IMG/VR virus record: IMGVR_UViG_3300002131_000092
Coordinates: 1-53,515 of that record
Source of the DNA: a virus
Reading direction: 5' to 3' (one strand)
DNA: 53,515 bases
A program made the position numbers and the translations under genes. Of this stretch, positions 1 through 8,650 are shown one piece after another (the first letter of the stretch is position 1; each line of letters starts with the position of its first letter). The notes under the pieces were generated by a model. That model saw only the letters and a list, made by a program, of their open reading frames with translations, was not told where the DNA came from and did not search any database.

Positions 1-84
1 CCTGCTGTTAAAAAAGCAGCTACCAAAGCTAAAGACACTGTTAAGAAACCTGCAACTCGCGGCCGCAAGCCAAAGACGAAGTAA
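1..84 (+). CDS. C-terminal tail of a basic Lys/Ala-rich protein (partial)
   Basis: The frame is open from the left edge and ends with TAA at 82-84. It encodes 27 residues, very rich in Lys, Ala, Pro and Arg, ending GRKPKTK. Such tails are typical of histone H1-like or other DNA-binding proteins. The rest of the gene lies outside the window, so no function is assigned. It converges on and overlaps the 3' end of the UV endonuclease gene on the other strand by 44 bases. Confidence 0.55.
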   Translation, partial: PAVKKAATKAKDTVKKPATRGRKPKTK

Positions 85-1099
85 GTTTCTTAGCCTCTTC
101 GTATAGTGCGAAGCTGGCTAGATTTTTAGCTTTACTTTCACACATGATGTCAAAGTCGTCTCTGAAGCTCAGAGCCCATTTGTTCACTGCTGTATTCCAG
201 TAGAACTCTGAGTGGGCTCTGAGCTTCCCTTTTTTGTAGCCTTGTTCTGTGAGCGCCGCAAGGTCAGGCTTTTGGTCTGATCTGTGCCCCACAAGACAAT
301 CTTCTCTACTAACACTATAATGCATAGCAGGACGAACGCCCCTCCAACTGTCAATAACACGTTTGATCCTGTCGTCATTTGCATTTATATATTCTCCTGT
401 TTTAACCCAATGATGATGTACATCTAGCACCAGAGCGAGATCTTTTTGGAGTTCGAGACTGCTGTCAATTCCCCAGCTGACTTCGTCGTTCTCAATGGTG
501 ATGCAGTTTCTTGCTTCGGGGGTAAGGCGTGGGAGGGCAGCTTTGATACCGGCTGGACCGGCTCTACCGGAGATGTGGACGTTGATCTTAAAGTCCTGAT
601 ATCTTTGACCATACCCCATCCATCTGACCATGTCCGTGTGATATTCAAACTCTTCTATACTCCGACTAACAATATCTGGATTATCACTAGCAAGCACAGT
701 AAACTGGCCAGGGTGCATAGACAAGCGTACATCACGTTCTTTAGCGATTTGGCCCACGGCTGCGAAGTGCTTTTCGCAATAGCTGACCACATCAGGACGT
801 TTCCAGAAATAACACCAATCACGCTGAGTATAGACAGGAAGGCAATCACTGCCGAGTCGAACCATTCGTAATTCATTTGGTAGTTCTCCTACTTTCTCTA
901 CTAGCTTGCGGTAAGCTTCAATATTGCCTACCATTAAGTCCCACAATTTTTGTTCTGCAACTTCTTGCGTTTGTCTATTTAACCAAGCAACTGTAGTAGA
1001 CCCTGTGTTGTATTGTTTACAATCATCTTTGGGTTTAATTCCGTTTACTTGATCGGGACGATCAATCCATTTACATGCGAAGCCGATTCGTTTTTGCAT
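41..1099 (-). CDS. uvsE: UV-damage endonuclease (UVDE/UvsE family)
   Basis: The protein is a TIM-barrel endonuclease that nicks DNA 5' of UV photoproducts and starts light-independent repair. Family motifs occur in order: RIGFACKW at the N terminus, RLSMHPGQF, HISG, ENDE, LVLDVHHHW, MHYS and HSEFYWN, which supply the metal-binding His, Glu and Asp residues. The length of about 350 residues fits the family. The reading frame opens at an ATG at 1132. I prefer the ATG at 1099, because a sigma70 promoter at 1141-1169 would start RNA near 1134 and the family usually begins just before RIGF. The 5' end overlaps the HAD gene. For a phage exposed to sunlight, a repair role is natural (inference). Confidence 0.9.
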   Translation of the reverse strand: MQKRIGFACKWIDRPDQVNGIKPKDDCKQYNTGSTTVAWLNRQTQEVAEQKLWDLMVGNIEAYRKLVEKVGELPNELRMVRLGSDCLPVYTQRDWCYFWKRPDVVSYCEKHFAAVGQIAKERDVRLSMHPGQFTVLASDNPDIVSRSIEEFEYHTDMVRWMGYGQRYQDFKINVHISGRAGPAGIKAALPRLTPEARNCITIENDEVSWGIDSSLELQKDLALVLDVHHHWVKTGEYINANDDRIKRVIDSWRGVRPAMHYSVSREDCLVGHRSDQKPDLAALTEQGYKKGKLRAHSEFYWNTAVNKWALSFRDDFDIMCESKAKNLASFALYEEAKKLTSSLACGRELQVS

Positions 1100-1800
1100 A
1101 ATTTCTTTAATCTTTCCCAGGTGTCTTGCCAATTTATAATATTATAACACATGCCACGTTTGTTGTCAACGATTATTTTGGCTAGAGGATAATCGTTTCC
1201 TTGCGAGTGCATAGCATCACCGAAGAAATGTATTTCTTGTTGTGTATCAAAGTCCGCTAGTATTTGACTTTTATCTGCACCCGCTGGAGCAATGTCAATG
1301 CCTGTTTCACCACCAACAGTTGCTTGTAGGGTTGGAAATAGTAGATTAAAGTTGTCGGCGATTATGTTGCGTTCGTCGGATAATACATCATGAACAACGT
1401 ATTCTGCTCGTTGTTCGCTATCAGCATTACGACCAACAACGCTGAAGTTTACCATGCCCGGACGATGTTCAAAATGTAGTCCTGTACGCAACATGAATGT
1501 ACTTGACGTTAGTTGTTCTGATAGCCAGTCGTGTGGACTTTCGGGTAGTACCCATTTGTTTGTGCGAATATTTAATGCACCTTCCCAAACATCGTTGCCG
1601 TTGCAGTTATATACACGTTTACATTTTGAATAGATGTATTCGCCTATCTGCTCTACTGTTTTAGATCTATCACTTCCTGTGACAAGGTAAACAATATTTG
1701 TTTCACAGAATTTACTGAACCAGACAGCAAACTCTTTGTCTATTCGCCCTCGACTAGGTGTTAGTGTTCCGTCAACATCAAATATAAAAATCATCGCCAA
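1045..1800 (-). CDS. HAD-superfamily phosphatase, phosphomannomutase-like (type IIB cap)
   Basis: The N terminus carries the HAD nucleophile motif FDVDGTLT, followed by VTGSDR (motif II) and GDAMHSQGND (motif IV). The middle contains RPGMVNFSVVGRNA and GGETGIDIAPAGADKS, which resemble the substrate-binding cap of eukaryotic-type phosphomannomutase. The likely role is a sugar-phosphate mutase or phosphatase in surface-sugar metabolism. It lies in one operon with a glycosyltransferase and KdsA. It could supply the KdsC (Kdo-8-P phosphatase) step, but its sequence looks closer to PMM than to KdsC. The exact substrate cannot be read from sequence. Confidence 0.8.
   Translation of the reverse strand: MAMIFIFDVDGTLTPSRGRIDKEFAVWFSKFCETNIVYLVTGSDRSKTVEQIGEYIYSKCKRVYNCNGNDVWEGALNIRTNKWVLPESPHDWLSEQLTSSTFMLRTGLHFEHRPGMVNFSVVGRNADSEQRAEYVVHDVLSDERNIIADNFNLLFPTLQATVGGETGIDIAPAGADKSQILADFDTQQEIHFFGDAMHSQGNDYPLAKIIVDNKRGMCYNIINWQDTWERLKKLCKNESASHVNGLIVPIK
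1141..1169 (-). promoter_or_regulatory. sigma70 promoter inside the HAD gene, reading into uvsE
   Basis: On the minus strand there is TTGACA, a 17-base spacer and TATAAT, a full consensus match. It lies within the 3' part of the HAD gene. The predicted start near 1134 favours translation of uvsE from 1099. Confidence 0.75.
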
Positions 1801-2603
1801 TTCTCTACTACAAATTTATCCTGCACATCACACGGGTTAGGATCGCCGTGAAATACTGCAATACAACATGCTGGATCAACAAACACCTGATTGTTAACTT
1901 CTCTAAACGTGCGTTTGCCGTGTATTATAGCAAGTTCACTTCGATTTCGTATTTCCCACTTATAACTCTGTATCCATTCTTTAGGCCACCACTTTATTCG
2001 GTCCTTGCTCAGTTTCCATATCCAATCTTGATCACCGTGTAGTCGCTGTGCATCTCCAGGCTTGGCTACAAATTTTTCGTATAGATATTTTTCTTCGCCG
2101 TGTGTCCATGACATCACTGAACTGTTAAGACAATTCCAGGAAGCATGAAACTTTCTGTTAAAGTCTAATATTCCGTTAAACCCGTTAGAATTAAATGAAA
2201 CTAGCTTGTTAAGATTATTGCAGATGACAACATCTAAATCCATATAGATTATCCTGCCTTTTAACGGTAAGTTCGGATCGAACATGTGTACTTTATGCCA
2301 CCACCCCTTTGCATATTGAGCGTTGGGTTGATATATTGTTCTTACACCGTCTATAGGGTGCTGGTCATCTGTTAAGCAAGCAAGTTCGTATGGGACAGTG
2401 AGATGTCGTCTGACCATATTACGTAGACGTTCTACATATTCTCTACCATACTTGTTTCCGAAGCGAACACACAGTATAGTAATAGATATTGCAGGGTCAA
2501 GCGAATCTAACTGTTTCCCAGCCCGTGCTAATGCCTTGGCTGCTTTTGCTTCTCTCTTTATCCTCCGGTGTTCGTCTTTAGACAACTCCATACTATCTAT
2601 CAA
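1791..2603 (-). CDS. glycosyltransferase, GT8-like fold
   Basis: A central YMDLDVVICNNL segment supplies the DxD motif that binds a nucleotide-sugar and metal in GT-A glycosyltransferases. It is followed by HGDQDWIWKL, typical of GT8-like enzymes, and a C-terminal IAVFHGDPNP. The first 35 residues are basic and probably flexible. The gene overlaps the HAD gene by 10 bases and kdsA by 11, so the three are translationally coupled. It is likely to transfer a sugar to a phage or host surface structure; donor and acceptor are unknown. Confidence 0.75.
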   Translation of the reverse strand: MIDSMELSKDEHRRIKREAKAAKALARAGKQLDSLDPAISITILCVRFGNKYGREYVERLRNMVRRHLTVPYELACLTDDQHPIDGVRTIYQPNAQYAKGWWHKVHMFDPNLPLKGRIIYMDLDVVICNNLNKLVSFNSNGFNGILDFNRKFHASWNCLNSSVMSWTHGEEKYLYEKFVAKPGDAQRLHGDQDWIWKLSKDRIKWWPKEWIQSYKWEIRNRSELAIIHGKRTFREVNNQVFVDPACCIAVFHGDPNPCDVQDKFVVENWR

Positions 2604-3363
2604 TATGCTTGTGGATATCTATAACTACTTTTTCAAAGTCTTCAAGGCGAATCATATTAGGCCCATCGCTGGGAGCATTGTCTGGATCCGGATGAACTTC
2701 TAAAAAGAAATTAGTTATACCTAAAGCACTAGCTGCCCTACATAAGCCAGGCACATACTCACGATTACCACCACTAGAAGAACCGTTGCCTCCCGGTTTT
2801 TGAACACTATGGGTAGCATCGAGGATAATAGGATTGCTATAGGTATTAAGCATAAAATCAAGACCTGTAAAGTCAACAACCAAAGTATTATATCCAAAAC
2901 TAGTTCCTCTTTCTGTTATCCAGACTTCCTTAGCGCCGTCAGTCTTGCTTAGTATACCAGCAACATCCCAGGGCGCTAAGAATTGTCCTTTTTTAATGTT
3001 TACAATTTTTCCTGTAGCACATGCACGTTGAATCAAATCAGTTTGCCGGCAAAGGAATGCAGGGATCTGTAGTACATCAACTGCGTCAGGCCATGCGCCT
3101 ATTGCAGCAACCTGTGATTCAGTGTGTACATCAGTTAGTATCTGTAGACCTTTAATTTCTTCTTTCATATCTATGAAACTAGACAACGTAGGAACCAACC
3201 CAAGTCCACGCTTGCCATTTAGGCTTGTACGATTTGCTTTATCGTAGCTTGCCTTAAAGTAATATTCAAAACCGTATTTGGCACATACTCTTGCACAATG
3301 CTCTGCAATGTGCATACTTTGTTCTAATGACTCATGTTGACATGGGCCTGCAATAATTCTCAT
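2593..3363 (-). CDS. kdsA: 3-deoxy-D-manno-octulosonate 8-phosphate synthase (KdsA)
   Basis: KdsA condenses phosphoenolpyruvate with arabinose 5-phosphate to form Kdo-8-phosphate. Diagnostic motifs are present: IAGPC at the N terminus, FKASYDKANRTS, TDVH, VLQIPAFLCRQTDL, NIKKGQF, RGTSFGYNTLVVD and DATHSVQKPGG followed by an SGGNRE segment. The length of 256 residues is close to the bacterial enzyme. KdsB is encoded separately at 11150-11812. The phage therefore carries two of the steps to CMP-Kdo, the activated sugar of lipopolysaccharide inner core. It may serve host-surface remodelling or capsid or tail glycosylation (inference). Confidence 0.93.
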   Translation of the reverse strand: MRIIAGPCQHESLEQSMHIAEHCARVCAKYGFEYYFKASYDKANRTSLNGKRGLGLVPTLSSFIDMKEEIKGLQILTDVHTESQVAAIGAWPDAVDVLQIPAFLCRQTDLIQRACATGKIVNIKKGQFLAPWDVAGILSKTDGAKEVWITERGTSFGYNTLVVDFTGLDFMLNTYSNPIILDATHSVQKPGGNGSSSGGNREYVPGLCRAASALGITNFFLEVHPDPDNAPSDGPNMIRLEDFEKVVIDIHKHIDR

Positions 3364-3365
3364 GT

Positions 3366-3560
3366 TTAACTCCAGTGTCTAATAGTGTTAGCAATAATAA
3401 AACCGCAGGTCGCTATGTGTATAATGACCCAAAATGTTTTAAAGAATAAAGCCCAACGAGCTTCTTTTAGTGTAAGAATAGGAATATCAGGCCGATCGTT
3501 GTCTGTCTGTCCCATTAAGTGCCCGGTTGCCCGGGCCCAAATCTTTTCTATAGTATACAT
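3366..3560 (-). CDS. small membrane protein
   Basis: The 64-residue protein has a hydrophilic first half and a single hydrophobic segment (FFKTFWVIIHIATCGFIIAN) near the C terminus, so it is probably a single-pass inner-membrane protein. It sits between queD and kdsA with no room for separate promoters. The antisense frame over the same bases looks like a shadow. No function is recognised. Confidence 0.6.
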   Translation of the reverse strand: MYTIEKIWARATGHLMGQTDNDRPDIPILTLKEARWALFFKTFWVIIHIATCGFIIANTIRHWS

Positions 3561-4009
3561 TATGCTTCGTAAATAGCCGAATTAGCACCATGTTCAGCAC
3601 ATTCTACTCGAACACAGTAGCAACGATTGTTAGTCTTTTCACGTATTAGTTGATCGGCAAAGCGCCAAGCATGTTCTGCAAACTTTTCTGCGCCAACGCC
3701 GTCGAATAATCTTAGTTCAGCAATTCCGCTTGCTTCAAGTTCTGATAATTTATAAAGCAGTGGATCTTCTCTATCTGCGCAAAGTTTATGATCGAAGTTA
3801 TCTTCTAGCCATGCCTTCAAAGGTTTAAGTCCTCCAAAGTCTACTGCCCAGTTCTTGTTGTCTAATGCGTCACAACCAAATGTAAATGTAAATGCTAGAC
3901 TGTACCCATGTAGCAAATGACAGTGTGAATGATCTGCGTTAGGTTGGCGGAATACCGCTGACAGACCAATGTTGTGTCCGTAATGTTTTGTTGAATAAAA
4001 TTTTGCCAT
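3560..4009 (-). CDS. queD: 6-carboxy-tetrahydropterin synthase (QueD/PTPS family)
   Basis: QueD converts 7,8-dihydroneopterin triphosphate to 6-carboxy-tetrahydropterin in the 7-deazaguanine (queuosine, preQ0) pathway. The zinc-binding histidines appear in HCHLLHGYS and near the N terminus (TKHYGHN). DFGGLK, DHKLC and the C-terminal VRVECAEHGANSAIYE match the family. A strong ribosome-binding site (AAGGAGA) lies 8 bases before the start. A consensus late promoter is 110 bases upstream. No queE, queC or folE is seen here, so the rest of any DNA or tRNA deazaguanine pathway must be elsewhere or host-supplied. Confidence 0.88.
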   Translation of the reverse strand: MAKFYSTKHYGHNIGLSAVFRQPNADHSHCHLLHGYSLAFTFTFGCDALDNKNWAVDFGGLKPLKAWLEDNFDHKLCADREDPLLYKLSELEASGIAELRLFDGVGAEKFAEHAWRFADQLIREKTNNRCYCVRVECAEHGANSAIYEA

Positions 4010-4118
4010 CTCTAGTCTCCTTAATGAATGAGCAAGTTTGACGACATGCAGAGTTTATATAGCGGGATGAATGACGTAAAAGTCCGCTGTGTGTCATACT
4101 ATAAGTATACAGCAAACT

Positions 4119-4126
4119 TATTTATA
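4119..4126 (-). promoter_or_regulatory. T4-type late promoter TATAAATA
   Basis: The minus strand reads TATAAATA, an exact match to the T4 late-promoter octamer. It overlaps the stop codon of the upstream gene and faces queD, leaving a leader of about 100 bases. Confidence 0.6.
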
Positions 4127-4718
4127 ATGCAAGAAAAATCACATTATTTTTCTGCCATTCTACAGGCATGTTCCACAACTGTTTATTTCGTACAGTAAAT
4201 TTAATATGTGGATAGCATTGAAAAACCTTAGCTATTTGATAGACCCAATAACTAGCATCAACTGCTTGAGCACCTTCTTTAGCATAGTTAGGTGTGCCTT
4301 TGTATATGTTGTTTACAGATTTATCTACAGGATAAAGATCAAACCCAATTAGTTCTATCTCATTAAATCCTAAACTAGCAGCTACTAGTACAGCATATCC
4401 TCCGCTGCCCCAATGATCCGGGTGGTCTACTTTTATATTTCCAGCATACGGTAGATCGGGAACTGTTCTTATGTTCTTGTTCTTTTTTATTTTACGAAAG
4501 AAATGAAACCAGCTCGGTCTCACATATATCTGAGTGTTTGAATTAAGTGGATTGTCTGTGGATTCTGCTGCCATCCTGCGATCGCAACAGATCAAATGAT
4601 CTACAACAATGTCTCGATGAACAGCATTGCACCCAACAAGAGTGTATTCTGGTTTGTATTTTTCGAGTTCTGTGCCTCTACGACTTTCACCGTTTCCGAT
4701 GACTAGAGCCTTGGACAT
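4122..4718 (-). CDS. DUF115/MptE-like Rossmann protein, possible sugar or lipid-linked transferase
   Basis: The protein starts SKALVIGNGESRRG, a nucleotide-binding beta-strand and loop. It later has DHWGSGGYAVLVAASLGFNEIELIGFDL, split here as GSGGYAVLVAAS and IELIGFDLYP, which is typical of DUF115/MptE-like and sialyltransferase-like phage proteins. The length is 198 residues. It directly follows the tail-fibre-like gene with a one-base overlap. In other phages such genes often accompany tail fibres. A role in glycosylating virion proteins is possible but is inferred from context only. Confidence 0.55.
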   Translation of the reverse strand: MSKALVIGNGESRRGTELEKYKPEYTLVGCNAVHRDIVVDHLICCDRRMAAESTDNPLNSNTQIYVRPSWFHFFRKIKKNKNIRTVPDLPYAGNIKVDHPDHWGSGGYAVLVAASLGFNEIELIGFDLYPVDKSVNNIYKGTPNYAKEGAQAVDASYWVYQIAKVFQCYPHIKFTVRNKQLWNMPVEWQKNNVIFLAL

Positions 4719-5809
4719 TACTCTAGTCTACCGAAACCGCTCCATAGTCCAGGACCACCTTCTCTGGTGCATACCCACCCTACGAATCTGCCAGGTTGCG
4801 GATTGCTGTTCCAAACAATATCGCCAACTGTGTAAGTTCCACTAGTAGGGGCTTCGGTGTCGCTTAGATGTACATTGTTATTAAATTTAATAGCACCGTT
4901 GACATGTAATGCTGTTCTTGGATCTGGGTTATTTACATTAATACCCATGTTGCCGAACACTGTAATTTTAGAAACACCAGCATTAGGATTTCCTAAAATT
5001 ATATTTCCTGCAGCTTCTACAGTAATCCTTGCTGTATTGTCTGTGACAATTTCTAAGTTATGACTAGCGTAAGTTCCTATAAATCCTCTAACGCCATTGA
5101 TAGATCCCATAACAACTTCTACACCGTCTTCAGCAACACTAAATGCAGCATTAGGTTCTTCGATACCTAACCCTAATCTATTAGTATCACTGTTATAAAC
5201 AATATATTGGTCAATGACAACGCTGCCATCTACAAGTAGTCCTTTTAACCTACCAACTTCTCTTAGATTACTTTTAGTAATAGTCGGACCAAGTTCTTTT
5301 TCATCTATTAACTTAATGTTGTTAACAGTGATACTCTTGCCTTTAGCGAAATCGATATTTTCAGATACAAAGAATCGATCCGGGTTGCTAGCAAAAATGA
5401 ATTGTTTAGTATTTCCTTTACCTGCCCATAGTAGACCTTTACCGTCTAGTTGGTCTCCGGAAAATGTAATAGGAATATCTTTCTCAAATTTAATATCTGC
5501 TTTGAGTTCTTTAACTTCTAGAATATTAACTTTTAATGTGCCGCCAACTGTTAAATTTTCTAAACTGTCAACAGTTAACGACTTAGCATGTACGCCAAAG
5601 TCATCTATTGTTAATTGTGTTTTTGTCGATGTGTCGGTAATACCGGCACTGGCAAAGTTTTGTATTTTGCCCCCGTTGATATGGTCTCCCGTTAAGGATC
5701 TTAACGGAAGTTTTCGGGCGATTTCTTTCGGGCTCGGCGCAGATGTCTGCTCGATGCCTTTTAATGCATCTCCGAGTGCTGCTAATGCTTGATCAATATT
5801 GTTGCTCAT
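4718..5809 (-). CDS. tail-fibre-like virion structural protein
   Basis: The 363-residue protein begins SNNIDQALAALGDALKGIE. It then shows repeated beta-rich segments (SLTVDSLENLTVGGTLKVN; GLGIEEPNAAFSV; GINVNNPDPRTALHVNG), a hallmark of marine T4-like tail fibre or baseplate-associated proteins. The C terminus (TVGDIVWNSNPQPGRFVGWVC...) resembles fibre-tip segments. The frame continues upstream to a TTG at 5830, but I chose the ATG at 5809 because it is preceded by a late-promoter-like octamer and follows the terminator. It is probably expressed late and helps receptor binding or assembly. Confidence 0.8.
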   Translation of the reverse strand: MSNNIDQALAALGDALKGIEQTSAPSPKEIARKLPLRSLTGDHINGGKIQNFASAGITDTSTKTQLTIDDFGVHAKSLTVDSLENLTVGGTLKVNILEVKELKADIKFEKDIPITFSGDQLDGKGLLWAGKGNTKQFIFASNPDRFFVSENIDFAKGKSITVNNIKLIDEKELGPTITKSNLREVGRLKGLLVDGSVVIDQYIVYNSDTNRLGLGIEEPNAAFSVAEDGVEVVMGSINGVRGFIGTYASHNLEIVTDNTARITVEAAGNIILGNPNAGVSKITVFGNMGINVNNPDPRTALHVNGAIKFNNNVHLSDTEAPTSGTYTVGDIVWNSNPQPGRFVGWVCTREGGPGLWSGFGRLE

Positions 5810-5816
5810 AGTAATG

Positions 5817-5824
5817 TATTTATC
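5817..5824 (-). promoter_or_regulatory. late-promoter-like GATAAATA
   Basis: The octamer GATAAATA is a 7/8 match to the T4 late consensus, just downstream of a terminator. If used with T4 spacing, RNA would start about 2 bases before the ATG at 5809. Confidence 0.4.
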
Positions 5825-5832
5825 CGCCAATT

Positions 5833-5857
5833 AAAAAGCGGACCTAAGTCCGCTTTT
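5833..5857 (-). terminator. intrinsic terminator (bidirectional)
   Basis: A perfect 10-base-pair stem, AAAAGCGGAC with GTCCGCTTTT, and a 4-base loop form a hairpin with a T run on the minus strand. It ends transcription from the 5876-7177 gene before the tail-fibre gene, and could also act on the plus strand. Confidence 0.85.
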
Positions 5858-5875
5858 GCTAGGTTGCACTACTAT

Positions 5876-7177
5876 TTATTGTACTTTGAGCAGGATGGTA
5901 TCTATATTAATACGCCCGTTTAGCTTGATATCAACAGCTTTGATATCATCTAAGAACTTGCGCAACGCTACTTTACCAGCCGCTTTAAACTCTTTGAGCT
6001 GTTCTTCCGGTTTACGCAGTGTCTTTTGTACGCTGAGTTCTTCATCAAACCCTGTAATCGTTGTACCTTTAACCTGTAAGCCACTGCCGTTTCGACCTTG
6101 CCCTGTAGGATCGATATTAGCTGCAACATACTTGCCAATCTTACGAGTCTTGATGTTAAAGATCCAAAGTTCAGCAGCGCCTACAATCTCTATAGGATTA
6201 ACACTGGCAAGTTTGAGTTTGTCATCCAGTTTAAGATACTTCAGCTTTTCAATTAGTTTATCAGCACTCTTGGCTTTAGGAACACGTGGCTTGCGTGTAG
6301 CTTTACTGGCGTCTACAACGTAATTACAAGCGCCTACAAGCGACTCTAGCGCAGTGATGTACTTTGTGACGTCTGCTTTAGTTAAGTGCTTGTAGCCTTC
6401 TTTTAACTGCTCTACCATGTCCTGTTCTTTTTCGGACATTTTTTTGAGTTGAGCAGCAGTTGGAGGGTTTTGAATTTCTAAAAACTCTGCAAGTTCATTT
6501 TCGTAAAACTTAACCAATTTACGAGCATGTGCTTGTGTGACACCCTTGTTGCTGAAGTGACCTTTAAAGTTAAAGCCTTTCGGATCAAACCCTTTCTTGT
6601 CAGTGATAAAGCCTTCTAACCACTCGTCAATTTCTTCAGCAGCAGCTTGTGCCTGTGATGTAATACGTTCTTGGATAGTAGGAACATATACACCGCTCGC
6701 CGCCTTCTCTTCTACTTTATTTTTAGCAAGTTCTTTAGCACCGTCTTCGACAGTCCTTGCCAGTACTTTATTAAGATGCTCAGATATTGGCTTCATAGCA
6801 CCTTGTGTGCCAGGAAGTTCTTGCCAGTAAGCATCTTGTTTTGGATTATAATCCATCATACCTGAGCGCAACATTTTGCACAGGATGGCAGTGTTTACGT
6901 TAACAGAACTTGCACCTTTGGCTGCTTTAGCACCGCGAATCTGTTCAGCGGTATACCCGTTTTCTTTCATCCATGCCCAGCACTCTGGTTCTAGATCAGC
7001 AGTTTTGTAGTTGTCGTAGTAAAAGGATTTTGAATTTCGCTGGAAGCGATGATACTCTGCACCACTCCAAGATTCGCAGCCAGCCCAAGCTGGCCCAATT
7101 ATCTTTGCGCCGCGCTTAACTGTGGGCGCAATACGTGCCTTCTTCTTTGGAACTTTAATACCTACTGATTTTGCCAT
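5876..7177 (-). CDS. conserved phage protein of unknown function (433 aa)
   Basis: The N-terminal 30 residues are basic (VPKKKARIAPTVKRGAK). An aromatic segment (GPAWAGCESWSGAEYHRF) follows, then long charged helical regions. A second Lys/Arg-rich patch (RKPRVPKAKSADKLIEKLK) lies near residue 295, and the C terminus is more globular (AAELWIFNIKTRKIGKYVAANID). I do not recognise a catalytic motif. The basic patches suggest nucleic-acid contact. It has its own sigma70 promoter (7210-7238), an AGGAG ribosome site 7 bases before the start, and a downstream terminator, so it is a single-gene early unit. Confidence 0.75.
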   Translation of the reverse strand: MAKSVGIKVPKKKARIAPTVKRGAKIIGPAWAGCESWSGAEYHRFQRNSKSFYYDNYKTADLEPECWAWMKENGYTAEQIRGAKAAKGASSVNVNTAILCKMLRSGMMDYNPKQDAYWQELPGTQGAMKPISEHLNKVLARTVEDGAKELAKNKVEEKAASGVYVPTIQERITSQAQAAAEEIDEWLEGFITDKKGFDPKGFNFKGHFSNKGVTQAHARKLVKFYENELAEFLEIQNPPTAAQLKKMSEKEQDMVEQLKEGYKHLTKADVTKYITALESLVGACNYVVDASKATRKPRVPKAKSADKLIEKLKYLKLDDKLKLASVNPIEIVGAAELWIFNIKTRKIGKYVAANIDPTGQGRNGSGLQVKGTTITGFDEELSVQKTLRKPEEQLKEFKAAGKVALRKFLDDIKAVDIKLNGRINIDTILLKVQ

Positions 7178-7209
7178 GTTTCACTCCTGTGCGTTTGTCT
7201 AATACAGCT

Positions 7210-7238
7210 ATTATAACACCATAAGAGATGTTTGTCAA
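7210..7238 (-). promoter_or_regulatory. sigma70 promoter
   Basis: The minus strand reads TTGACA, a 17-base spacer and TATAAT. The expected RNA start near 7203 gives a 26-base leader for the gene starting at 7177. Confidence 0.85.
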
Positions 7239-7429
7239 CCGTGTTCAAAACGCTGTATCTCTTTTAAATCACCATCTTCGGTTTCTTGAAACACTGTTGC
7301 AAACAAATAGCCTTGCCCTAGCAGCGATTCTGCTATTTCAAATGCTTGTTTTCTACTAGCAGTTGTATCTTGTACTTCTGTATGGCCGTCTTCATCTTCC
7401 GCCCAAACTTCATATAGTTCGAAGTTCAT
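7235..7429 (-). CDS. small acidic protein, unknown function
   Basis: The 64-residue acidic protein (FELYEVWAEDEDGHTEVQ at the start, ETEDGDLKEIQRFEHG at the end) is preceded by an AGGAAA ribosome site. Its stop codon abuts the promoter of the next gene. No family is recognised. Confidence 0.6.
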   Translation of the reverse strand: MNFELYEVWAEDEDGHTEVQDTTASRKQAFEIAESLLGQGYLFATVFQETEDGDLKEIQRFEHG

Positions 7430-7471
7430 GTTAATTTCCTGTCTCCTAAAAATATAGTTATCTAAATGTGT

Positions 7472-8392
7472 TTAAAAAGGCCAACTACCGGCAGTGGTAT
7501 CAACGTTATCTAAGTCAGCATCGGGATCATGGTCGATACCCTGCCACTGTTTGATTTCGAGCTTTTCATCGTTCCAATCGTTATGCCAAAACTGGCCATT
7601 CCACATAGCTTGATATTTTCTTTCCTCTACTGTCTCTACATTATACATGCCTTCTCTTACAGGGTCAACCGTAGATGGAAACCACTCTGTTAGAGTGTAC
7701 TCGATGTCGTCTTTGTCCTTATAGCGTTCCCACTTGCCGTTTTTCTGTGATCCAGCAATGTAGAAACCAAAGTCGCTGCTCTTGCCAGTAGTAGAGTAGC
7801 CGTCGTGTCCTTCGATGTCTTCGCCGTCGTAGACTACACCTGCAATGATTTCATTACCGTCGATTTCATTATAGCTTAATTTTAATTTGGTAATATCGAA
7901 AGGAGCAGTAAGATCCAAAGCGCCTTCAAAGAATGTGCCTTTTTCACTGCTGGTACCAATGAATACTACAGTGCCTGCGTCTTGCTCGTCAATCGAGTAT
8001 TCACCATCACCTTCAAACTCCGGGTCGCCGGCTTCGCAACCGTTGATATCATCCATTGAGCGTTGGTATACAGTTTCACCATTCTCGTCTATGATTTGAA
8101 GTGTGCCTGCACTGCGATCAACACCGCTTTCGTGACAAATATCATCACAGTCATACCAACTGCCCGATGGGAATGGTTGCATATCTTCTGGAATGTCATG
8201 CGCTTCGGCATAATCACTATCCCATGCGTACTCGTTTAGATCTAAACGGTGCCGTTTAAAGTAATCATAAATTTCACGACTTACTGTGCCCATAGTCCAT
8301 TCGCCGCCGTATCCCCATAGATGAACTGTGTAAGTGCGTGGAGTAAATTTAAGAATCTCAATAAGTTCTTGTTTTTCTTGTTCAGTTGTCAT
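7472..8392 (-). CDS. acidic conserved phage protein, unknown function
   Basis: The 306-residue protein is strongly acidic, with many Asp/Glu and Trp residues (YDCDDICHESGVD near residue 80, EYSIDEQDAGTVVFIGT near 130, IDHDPDADLDNVD near the end). No catalytic motif is seen. Similar acidic proteins are common in marine T4-like phages (memory, not searched). An AAGGAAA ribosome site precedes the start. It is probably cotranscribed with its small neighbours. Confidence 0.7.
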   Translation of the reverse strand: MTTEQEKQELIEILKFTPRTYTVHLWGYGGEWTMGTVSREIYDYFKRHRLDLNEYAWDSDYAEAHDIPEDMQPFPSGSWYDCDDICHESGVDRSAGTLQIIDENGETVYQRSMDDINGCEAGDPEFEGDGEYSIDEQDAGTVVFIGTSSEKGTFFEGALDLTAPFDITKLKLSYNEIDGNEIIAGVVYDGEDIEGHDGYSTTGKSSDFGFYIAGSQKNGKWERYKDKDDIEYTLTEWFPSTVDPVREGMYNVETVEERKYQAMWNGQFWHNDWNDEKLEIKQWQGIDHDPDADLDNVDTTAGSWPF

Positions 8393-8401
8393 TATATTTC
8401 C

Positions 8402-8650
8402 TTAGTGATAATATTGATCGTTTTCATCTAGGGGTTTAACTTTATCTCGAAGCTCTGACATATTGTCAACAATCTTGTCGTAGTCTTCCTTATCGAGTAT
8501 AGTCTTGTACATGCTCAATGACTGCGCCATTAGGATGGCCGCAATTTCTAACGGATTATGTTCTAACCCAATCATCTTAGCGTGGAACGCCCAATACTCT
8601 TGATAGAGTTCGCTGATAGAATCTACTGGTTCACCTTGTTCGTTAATCAT
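8402..8650 (-). CDS. small helical phage protein, unknown function
   Basis: The 82-residue, largely helical protein (ISELYQEYWAFHAKMIGLEHNPLEIAAILMAQ, in two parts) has no recognised domain. Its ATG overlaps the TGA of the upstream 53-codon gene in an ATGA, which argues for coupled translation and a real gene. Confidence 0.65.
   Translation of the reverse strand: MINEQGEPVDSISELYQEYWAFHAKMIGLEHNPLEIAAILMAQSLSMYKTILDKEDYDKIVDNMSELRDKVKPLDENDQYYH

Noticed and set aside
3560-4009. Full 7-deazaguanine DNA-modification pathway
   Set aside because: Only queD is visible; none of the six radical SAM proteins looks like QueE, and queC, folE and dpdA are not seen.
5214-5792. 192-codon plus-strand open frame
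   Set aside because: It lies wholly antisense to the tail-fibre-like gene, is Ser/Leu-rich without motifs and has no ribosome site; a shadow of the real frame.
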